Origin: Pseudomonas alloputida
GTDB lineage: Bacteria; Pseudomonadota; Gammaproteobacteria; Pseudomonadales; Pseudomonadaceae
NCBI RefSeq assembly: GCF_021283545.2
Contig: NZ_CP128540.1
Location: 1,399,501 to 1,463,500 of the forward strand
DNA length: 64,000 nt
Direction: 5' to 3'
Shown: one piece after another, positions 57,906 through 64,000 of the stretch
Position numbering within the stretch: the stretch's first letter is position 1
How the letters are laid out: every line of letters begins with the position of its first letter
Notes under the pieces: generated by a model
Told to the model about the DNA's origin: nothing
Database searches by the model: none
What the model saw: the letters and a program-made list of their open reading frames with translations, nothing else
Made by a program: the position numbers and the translations under genes

Positions 57906-59027
57906 ATGAAGCGACTGGCTGGTCTTTCCGCCCTTGCCCTGATTATCTCCACCACCAGTGGGTGTGGCTGGCTGTGGGGCGAGGATGGCTATTTCCGCGA
58001 CCGCGGCAGTGACTACCTGCAGGCGCACCCGACCGCGCCGATGCAGCTGCCGCCGGACGCCAGCAACGTCAAACGCCTTGACCCGCTGCTGCCGATTCCG
58101 CGTAACGTCGCTGACGATACCGTCAAGGGTGAGTTTGAAGTGCCTCGCCCGCAACCGTTGACGGGCGGTGCCGCCCAGGTCACCGACTACAGCCTGCAGC
58201 GCAGCGGCAGCAGCCGTTGGGTGCTGGCCCAGCATTCGCCAGCCGAAGTGTGGCCGGTTGCCCGGCAGTTCTTCGAGGACAACGGCTTCCGCATTGCTGA
58301 GGAGCGCCCGCAGACGGGTGAGTTCAATACCGCCTGGCAGCGTTTCGATGAACTGTCGGCATCGCTTGGCCAGCGTCTGGCCAGCACTGCCAGCAGCGGC
58401 GACAGCGAGGTGCGCGTACGTGTGCGCATGGAGCCTGGCGTGCAGCGCAACACCTCCGAAGTGTATGTGGTCAGCGTCGAGCGCCCGGCGGGCAGCACTG
58501 CCGAGCCTGCGTTCCCATCCACCTCCATCAATACCGGCACCGATGCCCTGCTGGCCGACGAAATGCTTGCCAGCATGAACCGCAGCGCCGAGAAGGGCGG
58601 TTCGGTGTCGCTGCTGGCCGCGCGCGATTTCGACGCACCAAGCCGCGTCAGCCTGAGCGAAGACGGCAGCGGCAACCCGGTGCTGTACCTGGGCTCCGAC
58701 CTGGACCGCGCCTGGTCTGGCGTGGGCCGTGCCCTGGAGCAGGGTGGCGAATGGCGGGTTGAGGATATCAACCGCAGCCTGGGCCTGTACTACATCAACC
58801 TGTCCGAAAAGCCTGACGACAAGCAGAACCAGCCGGGCTTCTTCAGCCGCCTGTTCGGCAGCGAGCCGACCAAGGAAGAGCGTGAAGCCCGTGCCGAGCG
58901 TTACCAGGTTCGCCTGAGCAAGGTGGGTGAGAGCGTGCAGGTCACGGTCGAGAAAAACATCAACACCGTGGCTCCGGCCGATGTCGCCCGCCGCGTGCTG
59001 AGCGCTATTCAGGACCACCTGGGCTAA
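57906..59027 (+). CDS. bamC: Outer membrane assembly lipoprotein BamC (NlpB)
   Basis: 373 residues. Lipobox TTSGCGWLWGEDG, the long unstructured N-terminal part that binds BamD (DYLQAHPTAPMQLPPDASNV), then two helix-grip domains (about 95-220 and 235-373: WPVARQFFEDNGFRIAEERP). Accessory subunit of the BAM complex. Stop and the next GTG are adjacent (TAAGTG). Confidence 0.93.
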   Translation: MKRLAGLSALALIISTTSGCGWLWGEDGYFRDRGSDYLQAHPTAPMQLPPDASNVKRLDPLLPIPRNVADDTVKGEFEVPRPQPLTGGAAQVTDYSLQRSGSSRWVLAQHSPAEVWPVARQFFEDNGFRIAEERPQTGEFNTAWQRFDELSASLGQRLASTASSGDSEVRVRVRMEPGVQRNTSEVYVVSVERPAGSTAEPAFPSTSINTGTDALLADEMLASMNRSAEKGGSVSLLAARDFDAPSRVSLSEDGSGNPVLYLGSDLDRAWSGVGRALEQGGEWRVEDINRSLGLYYINLSEKPDDKQNQPGFFSRLFGSEPTKEEREARAERYQVRLSKVGESVQVTVEKNINTVAPADVARRVLSAIQDHLG

Positions 59028-59786
59028 GTGCGCTTCGCGGTACTCGGAAGCGGCAGCCAAGGGAACGGCACGCTGATCGCCAGTGGTGACACGTTCATCC
59101 TGGTCGATTGCGGCTTTTCCCTGCGTGAAACCGAGCGGCGCCTGGCGCTGCTCGGGGTTTCTGCAGCTCAGCTCAGTGCAGTGCTGGTCACCCACGAACA
59201 TGCCGACCACGTGCATGGGGTCGGCTTGCTGTCACGGCGCTACAATGTACCGGTCTACCTCAGCCAAGGGACTTTGCGCGGCATGCGCAAGCCGGTGGAG
59301 GTGGCCGGTTTTCTCGCGTGTGGCCAAAGCCTGCATATCGGCAGCCTGGAAGTAACCGCAGCGCGGGTCGAGCACGACGCCTACGAGCCGTTGCAGTACG
59401 TGGTCAGCGACGGCAAGCGGCGCTTTGGCATGCTGACCGACCTGGGCTCTTACGACGCGCTGTTGCTGGAGCGTTACCAGGGCCTGGATGCACTGCTGAT
59501 CGAGGCTAACCACTGTCGCGACCTGCTGGCACGTGGTCACTACCCGGCTTTTCTGAAGCAGCGGGTGGGTGGCATGCAAGGGCATTTGAACAACCACCAG
59601 GCTGCGCGCCTGGTGCACGAGTTGGGCTGGAACAACCTGCAACACCTGGTGCTGGCCCACCTCAGCAGCAAGAACAACCTGCCACACTTGGCCCGCCAGT
59701 GCTTTGTCGACACCCTCGGGTGTGACCCGGACTGGCTCCAGGTGGCGAATCAGGAACACGGGCTCGACTGGCGCGAAATCGCCTAG
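59028..59786 (+). CDS. Metallo-beta-lactamase-fold hydrolase (YycJ/WalJ-like)
   Basis: 252 residues from a GTG directly after the bamC stop. Metal-binding motif VLVTHEHADHVHGVG (HxHxDH), N-terminus MRFAVLGSGSQGNGTLIASG typical of the YycJ group of beta-CASP-less exonuclease-like proteins, later ligands in FGMLTDLGSYD and LLIEANHCRDLL. Single-domain, cytosolic; a 5'-nuclease role is known for some members, not proven here. Confidence 0.88.
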   Translation: MRFAVLGSGSQGNGTLIASGDTFILVDCGFSLRETERRLALLGVSAAQLSAVLVTHEHADHVHGVGLLSRRYNVPVYLSQGTLRGMRKPVEVAGFLACGQSLHIGSLEVTAARVEHDAYEPLQYVVSDGKRRFGMLTDLGSYDALLLERYQGLDALLIEANHCRDLLARGHYPAFLKQRVGGMQGHLNNHQAARLVHELGWNNLQHLVLAHLSSKNNLPHLARQCFVDTLGCDPDWLQVANQEHGLDWREIA

Positions 59787-59816
59787 CCCAACACCTCAAG
59801 CAAGCGGAGCCCAATC

Positions 59817-60527
59817 ATGGAAAAACGCGAAGAACTTTACCGCGGCAAGGCCAAATCGGTTTACAAGACCGACGACGCCGACCGCTTGATCCTGCTGTTC
59901 CGTAACGACACGTCGGCGTTCGACGGCAAGCGTATCGAACAACTCGACCGCAAAGGCATGGTGAACAACAAGTTCAACGCCTTCATCATGCAGAAACTGG
60001 AAGAAGCCGGCGTGCCGACCCAGTTCGACAAGCTGCTGGGCGACAACGAGTGCCTGGTGAAGAAGCTGGACATGATTCCGGTCGAGTGCGTGGTGCGTAA
60101 CTACGCTGCCGGCAGCCTGGTCAAGCGCCTGGGCGTGGAGGAGGGCATCAAGCTGGAGCCGTCCACCTTCGAGCTGTTCCTGAAGAACGACGAGAAGGGC
60201 GACCCCTTCATCAACGAATCCCACGTTGTCGCGTTCGGCTGGGGCACCGCCGAGCAACTGGTGGAAATGAAGAAGCTGTCGTTGAAGGTCAACGAAGTGC
60301 TGAGCAAGCTGTTCGATGACGCCGGCCTGCTGCTGGTCGACTTCAAGCTGGAGTTCGGCGTATTCCACGGCCAGATCGTGCTGGGCGACGAGTTCAGCCC
60401 GGACGGCTGCCGCCTGTGGGACAAGGAAACCCGCAAGAAGATGGACAAGGACCGCTTCCGCCAGGGCCTGGGCGACGTGATCGAAGCCTACGAAGAAGTT
60501 GCCAAGCGCCTGGGCGTGCCGCTGTAA
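59817..60527 (+). CDS. purC: SAICAR synthetase (purC)
   Basis: 236 residues, ATP-grasp-like. Start [20 protein letters not shown], the GK box, [36 protein letters not shown] and [24 protein letters not shown] with catalytic acids. Converts CAIR and Asp to SAICAR in purine synthesis. Last core gene before tRNA-Ser. Confidence 0.97.
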   Translation: MEKREELYRGKAKSVYKTDDADRLILLFRNDTSAFDGKRIEQLDRKGMVNNKFNAFIMQKLEEAGVPTQFDKLLGDNECLVKKLDMIPVECVVRNYAAGSLVKRLGVEEGIKLEPSTFELFLKNDEKGDPFINESHVVAFGWGTAEQLVEMKKLSLKVNEVLSKLFDDAGLLLVDFKLEFGVFHGQIVLGDEFSPDGCRLWDKETRKKMDKDRFRQGLGDVIEAYEEVAKRLGVPL

Positions 60528-60580
60528 GCGGCACGTTCACGCAAGCGCCTGATACCACGCGATTTTTTTGAAAAAAAGAT

Positions 60581-60608
60581 TTGCGTTTTAAAAGAACGCT
60601 GGTATGAT
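60581..60608 (+). promoter_or_regulatory. Promoter of tRNA-Ser
   Basis: TTGCGT (60581-60586), 16-bp spacer, TATGAT (60603-60608), 11 bp before the tRNA; GC-rich discriminator GCGCGGC follows. Confidence 0.8.
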
Positions 60609-60618
60609 GCGCGGCATT

Positions 60619-60708
60619 GGAGAGATGCCGGAGTGGTCGAACGGGACGGATTCGAAATCCGTTGTACTGGCAACAGTACCTAGGGTTCAAATCCCTATCT
60701 CTCCGCCA
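60619..60708 (+). tRNA. tRNA-Ser (CGA), attachment site of the downstream element
   Basis: 90 nt with encoded CCA, long variable arm (TGTACTGGCAACAGTACC), anticodon loop ATTCGAAAT giving CGA. The integrase gene starts 110 bp after its 3' end, so the element probably entered at the 3' part of this gene and kept it intact. Confidence 0.95.
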
Positions 60709-60714
60709 TATTGA

Positions 60715-60750
60715 AGGCCCCGAGCGCTGTATAGCCCTCGGGGCCTTTTT
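60715..60750 (+). terminator. Terminator of tRNA-Ser
   Basis: AAGGCCCCGAG with CTCGGGGCC and TTTTT; 11-nt loop. Confidence 0.9.
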
Positions 60751-60818
60751 CATTTGGGGGAATTTTGGGGGAATGGGGGAGCGTGTATTTCCCCCAAGCG
60801 TTCGCTATCATTTCCCCC

Positions 60819-61796
60819 ATGGCCTACTACGAGAAGCGCGGGGACGCCTGGCGCGCCCAGATCCGCCGCAAAGGATATCCAACCCTTTCCGCCACCTTTG
60901 ATACCAAGGCAGAAGCCCAGCGATGGGCCGCTGAGATCGAAGGTGATATGTCGCGTGCGCGTTTTGTCGACATGCGCGAGGCCGAGAGCACCACGCTCGC
61001 TGAGGCCCTGGACCGCTACCTGTCAGAAGTCACTTCCACCAAGAAGGGCGCCAAGCAAGAGCAGGTCCGCATCAAGAAATGGAAAGAGCACAAGCTGGCC
61101 AGCAAGGGCCTTGCCGCGATCCGCTCGAGCGACATGGCCGCGTATCGCGATGCTGAGCTCAAGGAAGGGAAGTCGACGGCGACAGTGCGCCTCAACCTGG
61201 CGGTGATCAGCCATCTCTACACGGTGGCCACCAAGGAATGGGGTATCGAAGGACTGACCAACCCGTGCCGAGCTATCCGGATGCCCAAAGGCAGCAAGGA
61301 AAGGGATCGACGCCCGACGCCGGCCGAGCTCACCGCGCTGTACAAGGCAGCCGGCCAGATGAATGCCCAGCTTCCGGTGTTCATTGAGTTGGCGGTGGAG
61401 ACGGCGATGCGCCGGTCTGAGCTGTTGATGCTGCGCCACGACCAGGTGCGCGGCAAAGTGGCCTATCTGGAAGAGACCAAGAACGGCGAGCGGCGTGCCG
61501 TGCCATTGTCCTCCCGGGCGATCGCTCTGCTGGAGGGGCTGCCCACGCCGATCGGTGGCGGCCGGTACTTCAACCTGGCCCTCAACACGATCAGCAACTA
61601 CTTCCCCCGAGCCTGCATAGCCGCCGGGATTGAAGGCCTGCGCCTTCACGACTTGCGCCATGAGGCGACCAGTCGTTTCTTCGAGCGCGGCTTCACGATG
61701 ATGGAGGTCGCGAGTATCACTGGTCACAAGACCCTGGCGATGCTCAAGCGCTACACACACCTAAGCCCGCAGGACCTCGCCGAGAAGCTCGGCTGA
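60819..61796 (+). CDS. Tyrosine recombinase/phage integrase
   Basis: 325 residues. N-terminal arm-binding AP2-like part (YEKRGDAWRAQIRRKGYPTL), SAM-like core domain, then the catalytic domain with the first Arg in ETAMRRSELLML, H277-x-x-R280 in LHDLRHEATS, His303 in GHKTLA and nucleophile Tyr312 in LKRYTH. The ATG at 60819 starts the arm domain; no Shine-Dalgarno is visible before it (the region is C-rich), and a TTG at 60765 is the other option. Works with the adjacent AlpA-like protein for excision (inference). Confidence 0.95.
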   Translation: MAYYEKRGDAWRAQIRRKGYPTLSATFDTKAEAQRWAAEIEGDMSRARFVDMREAESTTLAEALDRYLSEVTSTKKGAKQEQVRIKKWKEHKLASKGLAAIRSSDMAAYRDAELKEGKSTATVRLNLAVISHLYTVATKEWGIEGLTNPCRAIRMPKGSKERDRRPTPAELTALYKAAGQMNAQLPVFIELAVETAMRRSELLMLRHDQVRGKVAYLEETKNGERRAVPLSSRAIALLEGLPTPIGGGRYFNLALNTISNYFPRACIAAGIEGLRLHDLRHEATSRFFERGFTMMEVASITGHKTLAMLKRYTHLSPQDLAEKLG

Positions 61797-61798
61797 GG

Positions 61799-62047
61799 TC
61801 AGGCAACCCAGAGCGAGGGCGGATCTTTCCGCTTCCGCCCCGGCTTCGGCTTCTGGTGCTCCCCGTCCCGATACTCGCGCAGGAACTTGCGCACGTCCTC
61901 TTTCAGCCAGCAATGCCGGTTGCCCATCTTGAAGCTTCTGGGTAGCCACGGCACGCCGCGGCGAATCCCCTCCCTGATTGACGCCTCGGTGCGGCCCAGC
62001 AGCTTGGCCAAGCCCTCGACCGTCAACACTTCAGTTTCTTCGCTCAT
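61799..62047 (-). CDS. AlpA-like excisionase/regulator
   Basis: 82 residues. MerR-like winged HTH of the Xis/AlpA group: VLTVEGLAKLLGRTEASIRE with GIRRGVPWLPRSFKMGNRHC and WLKEDVRKFL. The C-terminal tail is Lys/Arg/Pro-rich. AGGAG 8 bases upstream. Convergent with the integrase with almost no gap. It likely directs excision or regulates the element. Confidence 0.85.
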   Translation of the reverse strand: MSEETEVLTVEGLAKLLGRTEASIREGIRRGVPWLPRSFKMGNRHCWLKEDVRKFLREYRDGEHQKPKPGRKRKDPPSLWVA

Positions 62048-62061
62048 ACCTTACTCCTAGC

Positions 62062-62105
62062 CTGACGCGTCAGGTTTTGGTTGTCACGCTGACCTGTCAC
62101 GTCAG
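62062..62105. promoter_or_regulatory. CTGAC/GTCAG repeat cluster before the AlpA-like gene
   Basis: A perfect 12-bp palindrome CTGACGCGTCAG (62062-62073) and CTGAC-N7-GTCAG (62089-62105), with CGTCAGGTT repeated in direct orientation at both. Position between the upstream gene's stop and the AlpA-like start suggests an operator or Xis-binding array. Confidence 0.45.
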
Positions 62106-62344
62106 GTTCGTTTCGCTGGCGGTAGGGCTGGCTTCGACTCAATGAACGAGCTGGCAGAGTTCTCGCCGCCGATGTGGCGGAAATAGTCGATCTCGACCTT
62201 TGCGCTTTCAATCAGCACACGACTGATATCCGAGACTGACTGGGCGCGCTGAACCTCTTTGGCCAGGTTTTCGTCATCGGCCTCGCGCACTGCTTCTAGC
62301 TGGGCAAATAGATGGTCGCGAAGGTCGCTGAGCTTATTTTTCAT
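62102..62344 (-). CDS. Small phage protein of unknown function
   Basis: 80 residues, soluble, mostly helical: DLRDHLFAQLEAVREADDEN, LAKEVQRAQSVSDISRVLIE, and SAKVEIDYFRHIGGENS. The type recurs beside HNH genes in temperate phages. GAGGAAG 8 bases upstream. It overlaps the HNH gene end by 11 bp. Function unknown. Confidence 0.75.
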   Translation of the reverse strand: MKNKLSDLRDHLFAQLEAVREADDENLAKEVQRAQSVSDISRVLIESAKVEIDYFRHIGGENSASSFIESKPALPPAKRT

Positions 62345-62891
62345 TCCGGGTCTTCCTCTTGATCTCTTTTTTCAGTTCGTTCTGCAGATGGAGGATGTCA
62401 ACGATCTCCTCCGGTAGGTCCTTGTAATGTTTGTTTCTGCGCAGCTGGTTTTCGGAGAATGTTCTGAGGCACAGGTTCTCCAGGATTGTGTTCCTTACGT
62501 TCCCGTCCTTGGCTGCGACAATCATTCCTTCTGGTACTGGTCCGTTGGCTTGCTCCCAAACGTGCGTGTGCAGGGGCTTCCAAACGTCGGGCTGGGCAAC
62601 TTTTATCAGGATGTACCGACCCTTTCTGTGAGTTGCTCCTATTGGCCTAGGTTGCTGACCAGGCTGTATCCCAAGGGCCTCGCAGGTCGTAAGGAAGGTC
62701 TGCCTTGATATCGCTGATCGGTGTTCTTTCGTCTTCGTGATTCCGAAGCCGGCTGCCCTCAGCGTGATGGCCGTCTTTGTCCGGCCTGGTAGCAAGACGC
62801 AAAGTTGCTTGTTGGTTTTGCTGGGATAGAACTCGCGAAGAAGTGCATCTTCCGCCTCAGTCCAGCGCTTGACTGGCCCGCGCCTAGTCAT
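62334..62891 (-). CDS. Phage HNH-like protein with Myb/SANT-like N-terminus
   Basis: 185 residues. The N-terminal 60 residues (RWTEAEDALLREFYPSKTNK, then LLPGRTKTAITLRAAGFG) form a SANT/HTH-like DNA-binding part. The C-terminal HNH-type domain reads HTHVWEQANGPVPEGMIVAA then KDGNVRNTILENLCL, which is the phage HNH family with the first His replaced (AKDGN where nucleases often have HKDGN). GGAG 7 bases before the ATG. Nuclease activity is uncertain. Confidence 0.82.
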   Translation of the reverse strand: MTRRGPVKRWTEAEDALLREFYPSKTNKQLCVLLPGRTKTAITLRAAGFGITKTKEHRSAISRQTFLTTCEALGIQPGQQPRPIGATHRKGRYILIKVAQPDVWKPLHTHVWEQANGPVPEGMIVAAKDGNVRNTILENLCLRTFSENQLRRNKHYKDLPEEIVDILHLQNELKKEIKRKTRNEK

Positions 62892-63246
62892 GGCTTGCTC
62901 CGGCCTGTAGTTCTCCGATAACCGATTGGATGCCGGCCACATAGCTGCCTGGCCGGCCTGCAGTCGCGCCGTTCAATCGCTCTACCACTACCTCGACCGG
63001 AGAGCCTCGCAGCGAGGCGACCAAATCAATCGCCCAGTTCCTCGCTTCCAAGTACATGAAGCGATTGATGGGTCCGGCCAGAGGCTGTGCCCGGCCAGAA
63101 AATTTCCGGGCCGGCTCTGCAATCTGCGCAGATGGGAGCTTTGCAGCCGACCTCGATGCGACCGAGTTGATCTGCCCGCGACCCCGCTTGAGCCCCATCG
63201 ATTCGATGATCTCCATCGCAGCTGGGCTGACATCGCGATGGCTCAT
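62884..63246 (-). CDS. Phage protein of unknown function
   Basis: 120 residues from MSHRDVSPAAMEIIESMGLK. No membrane segment. Middle part FMYLEARNWAIDLVASLRGS resembles helical repeats. Its ATG overlaps the stop of the 47-residue gene (TCATGAGC) and its stop overlaps the HNH start by 8 bp. Function unknown. Confidence 0.72.
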   Translation of the reverse strand: MSHRDVSPAAMEIIESMGLKRGRGQINSVASRSAAKLPSAQIAEPARKFSGRAQPLAGPINRFMYLEARNWAIDLVASLRGSPVEVVVERLNGATAGRPGSYVAGIQSVIGELQAGASHD

Positions 63247-63386
63247 GAGCACCCCCGGAAGTGGTCGGCCAGCACTCGGCGCCCGTCCAGGCCGCAGGCG
63301 GCGGACAGGTCGAGAACCTGTCCAAAGGTTGTCTCACGCTGCTGCAGAGCATCCCACAGCAGAAGCAGCAGGCCGGCCTGGCTCAT
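63243..63386 (-). CDS. 47-residue phage ORF in the overlapping run
   Basis: Short frame starting MSQAGLLLLLWDALQQRE and ending LADHFRGCS. Its ATG overlaps the upstream stop (CATGAGC, TGA/ATG) and its TGA overlaps the next ATG, so it sits exactly between two genes in a 4-bp coupling chain. That placement is the main evidence that it is real. Function unknown; a Leu-rich start could contact a partner or membrane. Confidence 0.62.
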   Translation of the reverse strand: MSQAGLLLLLWDALQQRETTFGQVLDLSAACGLDGRRVLADHFRGCS

Positions 63387-63943
63387 GGCTGCTGCTCCTG
63401 CACCACCTGCTGCTGCATGGCCTGCACGCGAAGTGCGGTGTCGATCTCCTGGTCCAGCTCTTCGCCGGATAGCCAGTTATCGCCACGCACCACCAGCAGG
63501 TCTTCATCGGGGTCTTCGATGCGCTCGCGGTCACGCAGCAAGCGGTACCGGCGTGCGTCGGCCACCAGTTTGACGTGCTCGTCGATGCTGAACTCCTTGC
63601 AGAATGCCGGCTGGCCTTTCTCCGCCATGTAGCGCATCGCTTCGTTGATGTCGCTGTACTGCAGGTCTCCTTCGACCACAACGTTCCGCAGTGCTACCGA
63701 CATGAAGTCCAGCACCTGCGCGTCACTCCAAGGCGCATACACGTACGCAGTCCCTTGCGAGCTCGCACCTATCAGGGATTGCTCAAGCTCTGCCTGCAGG
63801 TCGCCACCGCTGGCGCCGGCGATCACCGCCAGGCCGCGGCCGATCGATACGTGGGCACCGCGGAGGGCGAACGGCAGGATCTGCTCAAGGCTTCCACCCT
63901 CGGGCGCTTTCAAAACCAAGGTGATACGGTCAGGCGCTTGCAT
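63383..63943 (-). CDS. Phage protein of unknown function
   Basis: 186 residues from MQAPDRITLVLKAPEGGSLE. Two parts: a beta-rich first half (ALRGAHVSIGRGLAVIAGAS, AYVYAPWSDAQVLDFMSVAL) and a helical second half with a basic stretch (DARRYRLLRDRERIEDPDED) and a Gln-rich end. AGGGGG 6 bases upstream of the ATG. Its stop overlaps the 47-residue ORF. No domain recognised. Confidence 0.72.
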   Translation of the reverse strand: MQAPDRITLVLKAPEGGSLEQILPFALRGAHVSIGRGLAVIAGASGGDLQAELEQSLIGASSQGTAYVYAPWSDAQVLDFMSVALRNVVVEGDLQYSDINEAMRYMAEKGQPAFCKEFSIDEHVKLVADARRYRLLRDRERIEDPDEDLLVVRGDNWLSGEELDQEIDTALRVQAMQQQVVQEQQP

Positions 63944-64000
63944 GTTGAACCCCCTTGGATTCTGCTGCCTGGGCCAGCGCATCGAGGAGGGCGTTGGCGC
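63930..64000 (-). CDS. 3' end of a further leftward gene (cut by window edge)
   Basis: Frame ending LDALAQAAESKGVQHASA with TGA at 63930-63932, overlapping the next gene by 14 bp. Only 22 codons are visible. Consistent with the overlapping run, but too short to identify. Confidence 0.45.
   Translation of the reverse strand, partial: ANALLDALAQAAESKGVQHASA

Larger units (their letters stand above)
60709..64000. mobile_element. Left end of an integrated phage-like element (continues past window)
   Basis: Tyrosine integrase beside a tRNA 3' end, a small AlpA-like protein, then leftward genes with phage-type features (HNH protein, tiny hypotheticals, stop-start overlaps). The other end and the second att copy lie to the right. 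It could be a prophage or a phage-derived island; no structural gene is in view. Confidence 0.85.

Noticed and set aside
56970..59216. 748-codon frame antisense to dapA, bamC and the hydrolase
   Set aside because: Shadow frame produced by codon bias on the other strand.

Overview
The window is a stretch of a Pseudomonas putida-group chromosome. The evidence is the high GC content, the gene order oprH-phoP-phoQ-dctA, aspS-yebC-ruvCAB-ybgC-tolQRAB-pal-cpoB-queE-queC and gcvR-dapA-bamC-purC, the many Pseudomonas-type REP elements between genes, and protein sequences that read as ordinary Pseudomonas orthologues. Most of it is core genome. The accessory parts are a low-complexity repeat-protein locus (about 9.65-14.0 kb), a toxin-antitoxin cassette (15.6-16.3 kb) and the first 3.3 kb of an integrated element at a tRNA-Ser gene (60.7 kb to the right edge).

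Layout. 1-7 kb: end of a sensor kinase gene, a phosphopantetheinyl transferase, a secreted dienelactone hydrolase, the oprH-phoP-phoQ magnesium/envelope-stress operon behind an array of PhoP half-sites, and dctA behind a sigma-54 promoter with twin upstream palindromes. 7-9.6 kb: a leftward run of trmO, a YehS-like gene, an RsuA/RluF-type pseudouridine synthase with an altered catalytic motif, and a GNAT gene. 9.65-14.0 kb: a secreted Gly/His-rich repeat protein, then a DUF6502-like / DUF5666-like / outer-membrane beta-barrel cluster; the first two transcription units share a similar 19-bp palindrome. 14-18.6 kb: rimO and kup, separated by a RelE/NadS-type toxin-antitoxin pair flanked by two 226-bp direct repeats. 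18.6-23.3 kb: mprF with a VirJ-like hydrolase, and three tandem initiator-tRNA genes. 23.5-29.4 kb: LexA-controlled dinB, a lipoprotein, proS, an OprD-family porin. 29.4-32.4 kb: HIT protein, slyX, a membrane-anchored cold-shock-domain protein, dps, a ribbon-helix-helix protein, an FmdB zinc ribbon. 32.5-44.8 kb: aspS, yebC, the ruvCAB Holliday-junction genes, the complete Tol-Pal envelope machine, queE/queC for 7-deazaguanine synthesis, tRNA-Lys. 44.8-60.5 kb: CDF transporter, chemoreceptor, amino-acid permease, DUF945 protein, nadA, BepA-like protease, tusA, PerM-like permease, bcp, gcvR, dapA, bamC, a metallo-beta-lactamase-fold hydrolase and purC. 60.6 kb to end: tRNA-Ser(CGA), a tyrosine integrase, an AlpA-like excisionase/regulator and a leftward run of phage-type genes that overlap one another.

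Genes that work together: PhoPQ senses cations and controls OprH, while MprF with its VirJ-like partner tunes lipid charge; both affect cationic-peptide resistance. TolQRAB-Pal-CpoB, BamC, the BepA-like protease and the lipoproteins maintain the outer membrane. RuvABC and DinB serve DNA repair. Start codons were chosen by Shine-Dalgarno spacing and family N-termini, so several genes are shorter than their longest open frame. All functional calls come from reading the sequence and family knowledge; no database search was run.
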